64,000 nucleotides of DNA from Tritrichomonas musculus (GCA_039105265.1 JAPFFF010000003.1:6572001-6636000), one strand, 5' to 3'; shown: positions 53,628 to 63,828, counted from the first letter of the stretch. Made by a program: numbers and translations. Notes: generated by a model not told the origin, from the letters alone.

Positions 53628-53693
53628 ATCGACACAGAACACAGATCGCGCACACACATATTTTTGGATAATAGTCTACAACATCGAAACTAG

Positions 53694-53804
53694 ATTCTCC
53701 AGTATTGGATTCGCATACGAAACTCGTTAAAAGTGGTTAAAGATGGTATTGGATAATGTTTTCGTAAATGGATTCGTTAATATTAAGATCGTTAATGATA
53801 TTTA
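53694..53804. other. Central spacer of the palindrome
   Basis: The 111 bp between the arms have no mirror copy. They contain an irregular direct repeat ('ggattcgcatacgaaactcgttaa', 'ggattcgttaatatt'). This is the loop or symmetry-breaking segment of the giant inverted repeat. Confidence 0.8.
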
Positions 53805-54110
53805 CTAGTTTCGATGTTGTAGACTATTATCCAAAAATATGTATGTGCGTTTTGTCGATTGAGGTATATCTTCATTAAGTGTTCTACTGTCGAACTTACT
53901 AGCTTTTGGATTACGACGAAACAGGGTGTTGAGGGTCTTATAATCTTGTTTGGTTGTTAACTCGGTGATAGCTCGTTTAAGTAATGATAAGTCATCGGTA
54001 GTGTATAACTCTTCGAGTGTCGGTTGTCCATTGTATGGAGTTTGCTTTGCAAATGATGGATTCTTGTTCTTACTCATTTCGATGGAATTAAACTTGCACA
54101 GATAACGCAT
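53805..54110 (-). CDS. Small basic protein B, right arm version
   Basis: 101 residues, identical to the left-arm protein B over its first part (MRYLCKFNSIEMSKNKNPSF on through the DYKTLNTLFRRNP core), with a distinct short end that reaches the centre of the palindrome. Same uncertainty of function. Confidence 0.5.
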   Translation of the reverse strand: MRYLCKFNSIEMSKNKNPSFAKQTPYNGQPTLEELYTTDDLSLLKRAITELTTKQDYKTLNTLFRRNPKASKFDSRTLNEDIPQSTKRTYIFLDNSLQHRN

Positions 54111-54148
54111 AAATGTTAATTTCGATACTATAATTAGCTAGCTGTGTT

Positions 54149-54221
54149 GGTATAGTTGTTGGATCATGAAGTGCATCTCCGGACTTCGGTTGCATGTGCA
54201 AGTTCGATTCGCTGCTATACC
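54149..54221 (+). other. tRNA-like segment, right arm
   Basis: Mirror copy of 53061-53133, same sequence, with A-box-like and B-box-like words and a 7-bp terminal stem. Not a standard tRNA. Confidence 0.4.
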
Positions 54222-54358
54222 GATTTTCTGTGTAAATTTGTATCATATTTGTGATAGAACCCTAGCGAACTAAACACCTTGTGGTAAGCTATTGCTTGTG
54301 GTATAGATAACACAGAAGCATTTGTCGACAAATGTAATCCTCGTAATGAACGTTCCCC

Positions 54359-54464
54359 AACTATAGTAGATGCATATTGTTTCTCTTTATAAGGGATTGG
54401 ATGTACGATCCCGGGTTAGTATGTTCATCTCTTATATCGAATGCATGACGCATCTACTGTAGTT
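54359..54464. repeat. 106-bp inverted-repeat module, right arm
   Basis: Mirror copy of 52818-52923, ends AACTATAGTAGATGC and GCATCTACTGTAGTT. Confidence 0.65.
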
Positions 54465-54508
54465 GGTTTTTGCCAAAAAAAAAATCATCTTTTTGGTCTC
54501 ATCATGTC

Positions 54509-54745
54509 TTAGTCTTTACGTCGAGGTCTGGTCTCGAACTTCATTACACCTTTTCGTTTAGTGAAGTGTTTATCATCACATGGTATCTCTTCATTAAGTT
54601 CACGAGTATTAAATTTCCATGTATTTGGATTACGACGTAACAATGTATTCACTGTTTTATAGTCTTTGGATTCGATAAGTCTAGCGAGTTCATGCTTCAA
54701 CTTGTTCATATCATCACATGCGAATAGTTCTGTTAATGCGGTCAT
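54509..54745 (-). CDS. Small basic protein A, right arm
   Basis: Identical to the 78-residue left-arm protein (52537-52773), including the DYKTVNTLLRRNP core; see that entry. Confidence 0.58.
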   Translation of the reverse strand: MTALTELFACDDMNKLKHELARLIESKDYKTVNTLLRRNPNTWKFNTRELNEEIPCDDKHFTKRKGVMKFETRPRRKD

Positions 54746-54784
54746 TTCGGTTCGAGAAAAATACAAAGGAATCACATCGTCGAT

Positions 54785-56569
54785 TCACTTCTTCACCAAT
54801 TTATATACTCGACATCGTTTACCATTAACTCTGTTATATCTCATATTAACTTCATACCCATCTGGTATTGTCTTAATATCGATTCCATAATAGTTGTATA
54901 GATCTCTTTTGGTAGTAAATTCTATATCAACGATAGGTTCATTAACGACATGTTCATCAACGATAGGTTCATTAACGACATGTTCATTAACGACATGTTC
55001 AGCAACGATAGGTTCATTAACGACATGTTCATCAACGATAGGTTCATTAACGACATGTTCATTAACGACATGTTCATCAACGACATGTTCATCAACGACA
55101 TGTTCATTAACGACATGTTCATCAACGACATGTTCATCAACGACATGTTCATCAACGATAGGTTCATTAACGACATGTTCATCAACAGATTCATCATCAT
55201 CAACTGGTTCATCCGCGGTAGCGGAGTACGAAGTATCATTCTCTTCGAGAACTTCACTTTGTGAATCGTCATCATCAACAGCAGATTTACCGAATCGTAC
55301 ACGACCATACCCACGTAATATATAATTCCAACCTGTTTTGCTCATACAATTCCATGCTCTATCACGCAGTTCGTTTAAGTATCTCTCATATCTGTTGTTC
55401 GGTATCGAGTACTTTCTATTCTTCATGTGTTTACCATATCGAACATATACATATACATCCGAATTTCGATTTCGGTTTCGACCTAGAAACTGTTTAACAC
55501 TGGACACACTATCGATATATGTTTGGACGAATACAGATAGAATATTCTCTTTAATGGACTGTCCATTCTGGATAGATGAGGTAGATATAACAACATCAAC
55601 ATCTTCATCGAACAAACCATCTTCATTCAACTTAATCTCTTTGGTATCACCTGTGTATAACGCAACCTTGTATCTATCTATCAGCATCTCTTTCAACAAC
55701 TTACATTGTTTCTTATCTTCGATCTTCACTAATACTTTATCGTAGTTCATTCGCTTTGTATCGATTAAGTTCACTATCTCAGCTCTTTGTTCATCAGCAT
55801 CTGGTATCAACTTGTTAACGTATATATTTCGATTGTATCTCTTATCGATACATGGATTAACGATTATGTAATCTCTAAAACACGCGAAGTGTTTAATATC
55901 GTCAGCAGTAGCACTTATTAACGCAACCTTATCGAACTCTTTAGTAATCTCAATCAATCCAATATGTTGTAGTAACATATGCGCTTCATCAATCACTAGA
56001 AAGTAATCTAATCGTTGTTCGTTCATGTAATATTCTTCAATTAGATCCCCTAAACATTTCGAAGCTGTGTTGTATGTAGTAATAATCACATTAACTTCAT
56101 TGTGTACAGCTTTGTGAAACTCTTTAAACGCATTATCGTTAACACATAATCGAATGGAATTAACATACATATCATTCAACTTGGTATAGAACTCTTCAGC
56201 GATATTCACTGTTGGAACTATAACCATAAACCTCTCTGTACTATGCGATGCAATCCATTTACGGATCGCTGTCGATTTACCAGAACCGATTGGAGCTTCA
56301 CAGATGAACTTCTTAGTCCGGATTTGTTTAGTGATCTTACGTAAATCATATTTGTTATGATCCATACAATAATAATAATCATCATAATCCATATAATCGA
56401 TTACATCGCCATTCTCATCACAAAGTTCTAGTTCATCATCGATATTTACTGGTGGTTCACCATTAGTTAGGTGTTTAATCGTTGTTTCATCATCTAATGG
56501 ATGGCCGTTCTTATCGAAGTAACCTTCACACTGTATAGTGTATAATCGTTCAGGGATCTCATCAAACAT
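54785..56569 (-). CDS. SF2 (DEAH) helicase, right arm (short repeat array)
   Basis: 594 residues, identical to the left-arm helicase in the motor region (GSGKST, DEAH, SAT, QFLGRNRNR) and in the C-terminal ~48 residues. It differs in the pentapeptide array: 17 units instead of 93. It shows that array length is free to vary while the motor is conserved, so the array is probably a flexible spacer or binding tail. Confidence 0.83.
   Translation of the reverse strand: MFDEIPERLYTIQCEGYFDKNGHPLDDETTIKHLTNGEPPVNIDDELELCDENGDVIDYMDYDDYYYCMDHNKYDLRKITKQIRTKKFICEAPIGSGKSTAIRKWIASHSTERFMVIVPTVNIAEEFYTKLNDMYVNSIRLCVNDNAFKEFHKAVHNEVNVIITTYNTASKCLGDLIEEYYMNEQRLDYFLVIDEAHMLLQHIGLIEITKEFDKVALISATADDIKHFACFRDYIIVNPCIDKRYNRNIYVNKLIPDADEQRAEIVNLIDTKRMNYDKVLVKIEDKKQCKLLKEMLIDRYKVALYTGDTKEIKLNEDGLFDEDVDVVISTSSIQNGQSIKENILSVFVQTYIDSVSSVKQFLGRNRNRNSDVYVYVRYGKHMKNRKYSIPNNRYERYLNELRDRAWNCMSKTGWNYILRGYGRVRFGKSAVDDDDSQSEVLEENDTSYSATADEPVDDDESVDEHVVNEPIVDEHVVDEHVVDEHVVNEHVVDEHVVDEHVVNEHVVNEPIVDEHVVNEPIVAEHVVNEHVVNEPIVDEHVVNEPIVDIEFTTKRDLYNYYGIDIKTIPDGYEVNMRYNRVNGKRCRVYKLVKK
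54932..55186 (-). repeat. 15-bp coding tandem repeat, 17 units
   Basis: 255 bp, 17 complete units; the shorter allele of the array at 50965-52350. It has none of the 12-bp GTTAATGAACCA units. Confidence 0.92.
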
Positions 56570-56572
56570 CTG

Positions 56573-56773
56573 CTATCGTATATATGACGGATCATGGACT
56601 TCTTCTGGTGTTGGTATTGGTTCGATTTGTTGTTTCAATGGATCATCGTCATCACGGAAATCATTTATAGACATGGATTTCATACCTTCATATACGTGAT
56701 CGTATAACATGGTGTTCAGTGTCATTGGTTTCATTCGGAGAAAATTTTCATGTAATTCACATATCAAACCCAT
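56573..56773 (-). CDS. 66-residue protein, right arm
   Basis: Identical to the protein at 49378-49578, again directly ahead of the helicase ORF; see that entry. Confidence 0.5.
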   Translation of the reverse strand: MGLICELHENFLRMKPMTLNTMLYDHVYEGMKSMSINDFRDDDDPLKQQIEPIPTPEEVHDPSYIR

Positions 56774-57240
56774 CGTTTATACATATAGTCATTCATTATA
56801 TGCTACAATAGTCATTCATTATCTGCCACTATTAGTTCTACTTTATTGGACACAATCTCGATAATGTCGTATATGAGTATAGCTATGGAATTGTTTAGAA
56901 ACGGTTTCATATTAATATAGCCGATTTCGCCTATTATAATAGTTTATTTAGCCATTATTTTAGGTTATCGCTATTAGAATTGTCATATATAGACATATAT
57001 CTATAGTCTTGTGCCACAAGTAGCACTAAATTAAATACATAAACAGCTGATTTTTGGGGGTTTTCGTCAATTAAATTAGCTGTCACGCGACTGTGGCGGG
57101 TATATATACTAATTTGGTCGAGGATGACAAAAATGATAATTTTTGGTAGACTGAATGAATTAGAGTTAGGGGAGTGAGCGAAGCGAACGTGGGCGTAAGG
57201 TACGTAGTACCTGTAGCACCCCCTAACATATCTACTGTAC

Positions 57241-58703
57241 TACAAACTTTTTGAATTAAACAAGCGGTTAATAAATGAATTGACCTATCCATTGGTTAAA
57301 AAAACCGTTGACGTTATTTTTTTATTTGAAATTTAGCGCCATTTTGCTTATTAGAAAGACTGGATTGCATGCTTCAACTGCAGAGAAGTTTGCTTTCTTG
57401 GTCTTTGAAGCTTAGACTGCTTGCTCTTACTGCAGGGGAGTTAGCTTTCTAAGCTTCCTTCTAATAACAAATTTAATTAATCTTTAGATTCCATCATAAC
57501 TCTTATTTCTTATTGTTATTACAATATTCTCTCAATTAATGACTCAATTTCTTTTTTATGTATCTCATTTACCTGTTAATCAAACTAATTTACTCAATAT
57601 GAAAAATTTATTTTTTTATTCAGATAACAAGTTTATTTATTTATAAAAGATCTTTTATTCAATTAATGCAATATACTGATTATATTTAATAAACATTTTC
57701 TAACCTAATATTTTATCTTATCTATGACTATTTTTGCTCTCATCTTTTTTTATCATTAATCTCATCTTTCTAACTAAATTTATTCATTTTATTGAAACAT
57801 ATTTTAATTTGATGAGTGTAAACAAACTTTTGCAAGTAGCATTTTAAAAATTTTGAGAAAAGTTTAGATTAAAAAAGAAAGTAAAATGTACCAAACAATT
57901 AAAATAGTTTATTGATTAAGAAAATGAGATAAACCTGTAAAAATAGAAGCCATTAGTAATCAAATAAATTCTTTTATATAAAAATCGCATATGAGAAGTA
58001 ATAAACTAAAAAGCAAGTTGTGTTAATAAAGTAAAAAGTCTGATTAATTAAGAAAATGAGGTATATTGAAAAATAGTAGGTTATTGAAAATCAAATTAAA
58101 TATTTTATAAAAAAATAGTAAATAAGTTGCATTGAACAAGAAAGCAAAATGTATATGACAATTAAAATGCTTTAAATATTTAAGAAGAAGAGATACATTT
58201 ATAAAAATAAGAAGTTATTAATAATCGAATTAATTTTTTTTATATAAAAGTCGTATATGAGAAGTAATAAACTAAAAAGTACATTGTATTAATCAAGTAA
58301 AAAGCGCTTATTCATTAAGAAAATGAGGTATATTGATAAAAAAAGTTGGTTATTGTTAATTAAAGTTTAAATGAGTACCATTGAACAAGAAAGCAAGTTA
58401 TTTTAGTCGAATAAATGCAAAAATACTAATTATAAACGCTGAGTTATGGTATCAAGACGTGTGAAAATTTGATATGTTATTAGAAGGAAGCTTAGAAAGC
58501 TAACTCCCCTGCAGTAAGAGCAAGCAGTCTAAGCTTCAAAGACCAAGAAAGCAAACTTCTCTGCAGTTGAAGCATGCAATCCAGTCTTTCTAATAAGCAA
58601 AATGGCGCAAAATTTCAAATAAAAAAATAACGTCAACGGTTTTTTTAACCAATGGATAGGTCAATTCATTTATTAACCGCTTGTTTAATTCAAAAAGTTT
58701 GTA
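57241..58703. mobile_element. Non-autonomous element with 228-bp terminal inverted repeats and GTAC flanks
   Basis: Terminal repeats 57241-57468 and 58476-58703 are inverted copies with very few differences, starting TACAAACTTTTTGAATTAAA. GTAC stands on both sides (57237-57240, shared with the palindromic element, and 58704-58707). The repeats are richer in G+C than the ~1 kb interior, which is AT-rich, non-coding, and contains an internal direct repeat ('atgagaagtaataaactaaaaag' at 57991 and 58257). It has no transposase. The shared GTAC target suggests it may be moved by the same machinery as its neighbour. Confidence 0.85.
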
Positions 58704-58830
58704 GTACTCATTTTTCTGAGATAAACTTTTTTTGTTCATACCGATCAATACCGATCATGTATTTCACCTTTACGAACGAACTTTTTTCGTGCCGATTTTT
58801 ATAGACCCTGATTCTTCAGCCAAATCCAAA

Positions 58831-59139
58831 AATTTGCAACTTTTGATCAACAGAAAAAAACCTCATCAAAGTTTAATACATGTTTAATATTGTTTTATCA
58901 TATTACTAACATATTTAAAAATAGCATGAAAGTGCTTAATTCAAATCTCATAAATTGCATAATGAGAAAAAAATGTTTTTTTAAGAAAAAATCAATTTAA
59001 AGATGAACAAGTCGAGAAAAGTTTTTAGTTTTTTTATATGTTCTTCATTTTTTTATTTATTAGAAAATAAAATAAAAAAAGGCCATGCTTTTCGAGTGGA
59101 TTTGGAGATCTTATATGATGCTATCAATTTTTTGTATAG
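58831..59139. other. AT-rich spacer right of the nest
   Basis: No gene or repeat is supported. Confidence 0.45.
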
Positions 59140-59814
59140 TTCATATCATTGATGATATGAATTTTATTTTTGACCAATAAAGATGAAAATTTTTTGACCA
59201 AAAAGGTTAATTTATTTTTTTTATAGTATTTCTTCCAAAGACACAAATAAACTCAACAAAATAACTAAATAAGAGTAGTTTACAAAACAATTCTTAGGTA
59301 TATCCCAGCGCAACATGGAAAAGTAAACCATGCAAAGATAATTATTTTATAATGTCTTTTCCTAAAGCTCAAACAAATTCAAAAAACTCACTAAATAAGA
59401 TCGTTTTACAAAATAATTCTTTTATTAATTCCAGTATGTTTTATTTTCCTTATAAACAAATGAATTATCGATAGTTTTTTCATCTGCCAACTATGTGCTG
59501 GAATTTGTACGATAGTTATTTTGTAAATCGCTTTTATTTAGTAAATTTGGCGAATTTGCTTGAGTTTTAGGAAAAAATATTAAAAATGAATAATCTTTGC
59601 TTGGTTTGCTTATTCACGATGCTTTATAATCATCAATAAAAATGGAAAAAGTGATTTGAACGAATTGGGAATAGAATTTTTAATATCAATATGAAGAAAA
59701 TTAGAAAACAATTTCCTTCATAAACTCATAATTTTCAAAATTTTGAAATTCGCCTTTTAGGTAAAAAAAAATTCGCCTCTTAGGTTAAAATAATTCATAT
59801 CACTTGTGATATGA
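59140..59814. repeat. Imperfect 675-bp inverted repeat, probably a decayed MITE
   Basis: Both ends carry a TTCATATCAnnnnTGATATGAA palindrome (59140-59161 and about 59793-59814). Inside, 'atgcaaagataattattttataatgtcttttcctaaagctc' on the left mirrors 'gagttttaggaaaaaat...aatctttgc' on the right, with many mismatches. The whole can fold into one long hairpin. Non-coding; no clear target duplication. Confidence 0.6.
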
Positions 59815-60720
59815 ATATAAAAAATGATAGATTTCGAGTTCTTCCTCATAAAATAAAAATTACTAATATAATTCTATTTAAAAATAGATGTACAGAAACC
59901 AAGATCCTGCCAAAATTTTGACTTATTTTTATATTTATATTATTTAAATAAATTTATATAAATCATATTTGTACTTTAATAAATGAATTTATCGCACAAT
60001 TTTAAGATATTTATATTTTTTGTAAAACGGTTTATTTGAAAATTGATAATATTATTTTAAAATTTGTGAATATTTATTCAATTTTAATTTGAATCAAAGT
60101 TATTTTTTAACTTTTTTAAATTTTAAGGTTTCACTTTTTCAAACAAAATAATGAAAAAAACATGATATTAAAGTAGAAAAAAAAATCATGCGATCTGATT
60201 TTTTTCAAAATTAAATATCTGCTTACTTACATGACAAAGCATATTATATGTTCTTAAGAACTCATAAATTTGGGCCAATTTTTTGTTATAACACAATCTT
60301 TTTATATCTTGGTTAAATAGCTTTTTTCTATGATATTATATTCAATTTATGTTTTATTAATGATTATTGAATTATCGAAAATTGAATATTTAATGATTTG
60401 ATTGAGATATTGATATTTTAAGTGTAAATAACAATTCATTGAAAAAGTTATGTTTCTGTACATCTTTAAAAATAATAGAGCCCCGCGTGAAAAACTTTTT
60501 TTTGGAGAAAAAAAAACTTTTTCTGATATAAGTACACTTTTTCATAATATAAGTTTTTTATTTCCGAATAAGTCTGTTTTTCCGAATAAGTCTAAATTTC
60601 GGAAAAACATATTTTAATTTAAATAAAATTACTTATTCAAGAAAACAGATGCTATTTTCCAAAAAATTATTTATTAAAACATGATATATATATATAGAAA
60701 TTTATAAATATCTAATTCTC
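59815..60720. other. AT-rich non-coding stretch
   Basis: No supportable gene or RNA is seen. A 'ttccgaataagtct' phrase is repeated in tandem near 60570-60595. Confidence 0.45.
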
Positions 60721-60730
60721 TGAAAAAGTA

Positions 60731-60972
60731 GATACATATTAATAATATTAATCATTTTTTCGAGTAAAATGCAAAGATATAAAAATAAAGAATATTTGCA
60801 ATAATATTCAAAATTTTTTGTCAAGTACGCGATTTGAAAGAATTATGTTAATAAAAAGGTAATACATATTAATAATATTAATCTTTTTTTCGAGTAAAAT
60901 GCAAAGATATAAAAATAAAGAATATTTGCAATAATATTCAAAATTTTTTCGTCAACTACGCGATTTGATAGA
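60731..60972. repeat. Tandem duplication, period 120 bp, two copies
   Basis: 'gatacatattaataatattaatc...cgagtaaaatgcaaagatat...gcaataatattcaaaatttttt' at 60731-60850 recurs from about 60851 with a few substitutions and a one-base insertion; 'cgagtaaaatgcaaagatat' occurs at 60761 and 60881. An 85-codon minus-strand ORF overlapping copy two looks like a chance ORF. Confidence 0.85.
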
Positions 60973-61000
60973 CTTGCGTTAATAGAAGTTTGTTCAATTA

Positions 61001-62981
61001 GAGGTGCGAGAACTAAAAAATTTTTTAAAAAACGATCAACTTTAATTTTTAAACTTTTGTAATATCTTGGAAAATAGTAAGTATAATTTATTTTTAGCAA
61101 AATAAATAAGCATTATATTCTAATATAATAATAAAAATATATTAATTTAATATTTATCTTCATTATAAGCAACCAAAACATATGAATTTGCTTATAAAAA
61201 ACAAATTCATATTTATCTTGATCAATAATCAGTTATTTTTAATAATATATTTTATTATATTTATAATTTCTAATATAACATTGAATTAAGTATTTATAAA
61301 ATATTTATATTGGATAATTTCGCAAGATATTAATATTCCTATTTTCAGTTTTTCATTATTTATAAATATCTCATAATATTGTTTATCTCTAAGGGATAAC
61401 TATTTAAAATTTATTATAAATTTCAATAATTATTATGTTTCTAGAATATTATTGAAAACGGCTCGCCAAGAGACATTTTAAAACTCTCTCATTCAAAATA
61501 AAGTAATTACTTTATTTTCTCTCAATTGCATTCAATTTTTTTTAAAATAATAAAAATTCAAGAAAAATGATATTTCTAATTAAGATATTTTCTTGACAAT
61601 TTCAGAAATCAATTATTTTATGGTATTGGATATAATAATTTGTGTTTTGTGGAATTTTAAGCCATTCGGTCGAAATTTTATTATTAACATATTTTACTCA
61701 TAATCTTTTACATTTTGAATTTGATGATATATTAATATGTATATTTATTTAAAAAATATATTTTCACAGGAAAACTAGAATTAAATTTGAAAACTACTGA
61801 TAAAATTGCATTTTAAGTTTTGAAAATCCCACAGAAAAAATGGCCCTATCTTTTATGCTAGAACTATTCTAAAATAATAATTATATAATTTAATGCTTAT
61901 ATAAAACTTTGTAAAAACTTTTTAGGAATGAATTTTAAGATATATTTAAAAAAAAATTTGACGAATTTTTTTTTGAAAATTTGATAGTATATACAAATAT
62001 TTCTATATGTGCAATCAATATTATTCTTATAAGCATTCAATATCGTTCAAAAATATATATATATTAAAAATGATATTTTTATTATATTTTTCTTGGAAAT
62101 GATTATAAAATTTTTTATTGTCTGGTATATTTAATAAAAGTATTTTTAATTCTAGTTTTCATGAAATTAAATAAATTGAATATCATCATCATATGTTAAT
62201 TACTTTTAAATAAATGCTGAATTTGTCACATATTTATGGTATATACATAATGTTAGAATGCCTTTTTAAAAATCTTTTTAATCAAACTTGAAAATCACCA
62301 ATATTAAAATACATTTAAATTTTGGCCTCTATTATTTGAAGTAAAACTCATAAATAAGAACTTATGAAAACATTCATGGTTCCCCTATTATAAAACCGTT
62401 GATTGGAAAGAGCAAATCTCAAAATCATCATCTCTATCAGGTAGTAATATAATTGCTAGATATATAAATTTATCAGATGACAAAACAAAGAAAATTAGAA
62501 TAAAAATGAAGTGTAAAAAGAAGGATAGACTAGATAATATCAAGAAACTTCATCATATTTCAAAAATGACAGAAGAAGAATTAAATTCTTTACAAATTGA
62601 AGATGATTTTATATTTTTTATTAAAAATAATAATCCAATTGATGCTCATTTTAAGGAAGATAACATAAATGATGAAGATTTTCCAGATTATTTGAAAAAA
62701 AATTTTAAAATGGGACAGATTAATATTGAAAAATGGATCAAAAAACACAAATAATTAATTTAAATAAATTTAATATTACAATTATCTTTAATATCAATAA
62801 AAACTTAATTCATAATAAATTGAATGGTTTACATCAATTTCATTGAATATTATAAAATACAATATTTTGTCTCCTGCCAAATAAATATTTATAAAAATAA
62901 TGTATAACATATGATATTAAGTGAGGATATACATATATAGGAATCATGCATTTTAATCATATTTCCAAGTTCTCGCACCTC
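61001..62981. mobile_element. Possible decayed DNA element with 14-bp inverted ends
   Basis: GAGGTGCGAGAACT at 61001-61014 and its exact complement AGTTCTCGCACCTC at 62968-62981. In such AT-rich DNA a 14-bp match containing eight G/C is unlikely by chance. The interior is AT-rich with one ORF relic (62506-62754). No clear target duplication; the pairing could also be fortuitous. Confidence 0.5.
62506..62754 (+). pseudogene. 82-residue ORF, probable C-terminal relic of a larger protein
   Basis: The frame stays open upstream of the ATG to about 62367 with protein-like sequence (VDWKEQISKSSSLSG), so this is probably the tail of an older gene that has lost its start. Charged, Asn/Asp/Lys-rich, ending EKWIKKHK. 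No family recognised. It lies inside the possible element 61001-62981 and might be what is left of its gene. Confidence 0.4.
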
Positions 62982-63156
62982 AGTAGTATATGTATGTTGA
63001 TTTGGGAGGTCAGATAAAGTTTAAAGTTGACGGTCGCTACTTTTGAATCTTCATCTTTGAATTTACATCTTTGAACTTGACCAAAAATAACAACAACGAA
63101 AAATAACGAAAAATAGAACTTTCAAAAATTTTTTATTTTTTTATCAGCAATTTATA

Positions 63157-63363
63157 ATGTCAAACCAAGCCGAACAATTAAGCATCCTCATTAATAGAAT
63201 CAACAAAAAGCTAAAAGGATGGAGACCTGCATTAAAATACCTCTACGATAATGATGATATCATAGATGAAGTACTAAAAGAGATAAATCACTTTATTGAA
63301 CAACTAAAGAAATTCAACGGTCCTGCTGAATTAATTGCTGAACTTGAAGAGCTCATTTATTAG
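63157..63363 (+). CDS. 68-residue helical protein
   Basis: Begins MSNQAEQLSILINRINKKLK; predicted all-helical with a heptad-like pattern and ends ELEELIY. First of four small ORFs packed on alternating strands at the right edge; its last 11 bp overlap the end of the next one. Compact packing, unlike the spacious host genes, suggests a mobile element such as a Polinton, but none of the four carries a diagnostic motif. Confidence 0.5.
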   Translation: MSNQAEQLSILINRINKKLKGWRPALKYLYDNDDIIDEVLKEINHFIEQLKKFNGPAELIAELEELIY

Positions 63364-63580
63364 ACAATTCATTTAATTCATTCTCAAGTTGATGAACTTT
63401 ATTTTTGAGACTGTTGATGTCTTCAATAAGAGATTCACGAACGGCAAGACCATCAGAGCCCAACATTCCTGATTTGATATTGTTGAGACATTGTTTGTAA
63501 TCATAACACTTTTCTTTCAATCCTCGTTTGATACGTTTTAATTCTGGTATTTCTTTCTTGTATTCTGTTAGTTCACTCAT
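63353..63580 (-). CDS. 75-residue coiled-coil protein
   Basis: MSELTEYKKEIPELKRIKRG start and 'INSLKNKVHQLENELNELSN' end; a classical coiled coil. Convergent overlap (11 bp) with 63157-63363; 14 bp from the start of the next gene on the other strand. No family recognised. Confidence 0.5.
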   Translation of the reverse strand: MSELTEYKKEIPELKRIKRGLKEKCYDYKQCLNNIKSGMLGSDGLAVRESLIEDINSLKNKVHQLENELNELSNK

Positions 63581-63594
63581 TTAATAATAATTAA

Positions 63595-63828
63595 ATGTCT
63601 GTTATCAATCAATTAAGAACCGTTCATGACGATAAGCATAAAAACCATTTTGATAGATTACAATTAACGATGCAAAAGAATAGAACAAAAATAAATTCAG
63701 CACCAACAGTGAAATGTTATAATGAAAAAGGAAATGTATTTCATGAACCTCCACCAAAAACGACTAAATCATTAAATCATCATGATTCACTTAATCATTC
63801 GGTGGTTGTCAGGAGCAACAACATTTAA
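63595..63828 (+). CDS. 77-residue basic protein
   Basis: MSVINQLRTVHDDKHKNHFD start; His/Lys/Asn-rich, no recognisable domain. Divergent from 63353-63580 with a 14-bp gap and overlapping the end of the following minus-strand gene by 42 bp; one of these ends may be wrong. Confidence 0.42.
   Translation: MSVINQLRTVHDDKHKNHFDRLQLTMQKNRTKINSAPTVKCYNEKGNVFHEPPPKTTKSLNHHDSLNHSVVVRSNNI

Larger units (their letters stand above)
48915..57236. mobile_element. Giant palindromic helicase-encoding element (8.3 kb), unclassified
   Basis: Two inverted arms (48915-53693 and 53805-57236) meet at a 111-bp unique spacer (53694-53804). Termini are AGTAGATATGTTAGGGGGTG and its complement; GTAC flanks the whole (48911-48914, 57237-57240). 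Each arm encodes, outside-in, a 66-residue protein, an SF2 helicase with a pentapeptide array, and two related small proteins. The arms are almost identical; the right is 1347 bp shorter, mostly from fewer tandem units. No transposase, integrase, polymerase or capsid gene is seen, so its family and means of movement are unknown. Near-identity of arms suggests recent arrival or continual homogenisation. It looks whole. Helicase-bearing linear plasmids, transpovirons and head-to-head replication dimers are comparisons only. Confidence 0.8.
48797..58821. mobile_element. Palindromic Mutator-type MITE, split by two inner elements
   Basis: The two outer arms (48797-48914 and 58704-58821, 118 bp each) are inverted copies with about four differences. 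They start GGC(A/T)GA(A/G)GAATCAGGGTC and end at a shared GTAC. A 9-bp direct repeat AAATCCAAA flanks them (48788-48796 and 58822-58830). Long terminal inverted repeats with a 9-bp target duplication are the signature of Mutator-like elements, known in trichomonads. Without the inner DNA the arms join into a ~232-bp near-perfect palindrome whose exact centre is GTAC. No coding sequence of its own. Confidence 0.82.

Noticed and set aside
48915-57236. Calling the palindromic element a Helitron, Polinton or known transpoviron
   Set aside because: It has inverted ends and a 4-bp target duplication (unlike Helitrons). It lacks the capsid, polymerase, integrase and protease of Polintons, and the helicase similarity to viral origin-binding proteins is only motif-level.
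60843-61100. 85-codon minus-strand ORF
   Set aside because: It overlaps the 120-bp tandem duplication and the start of the next repeat; no coding character.
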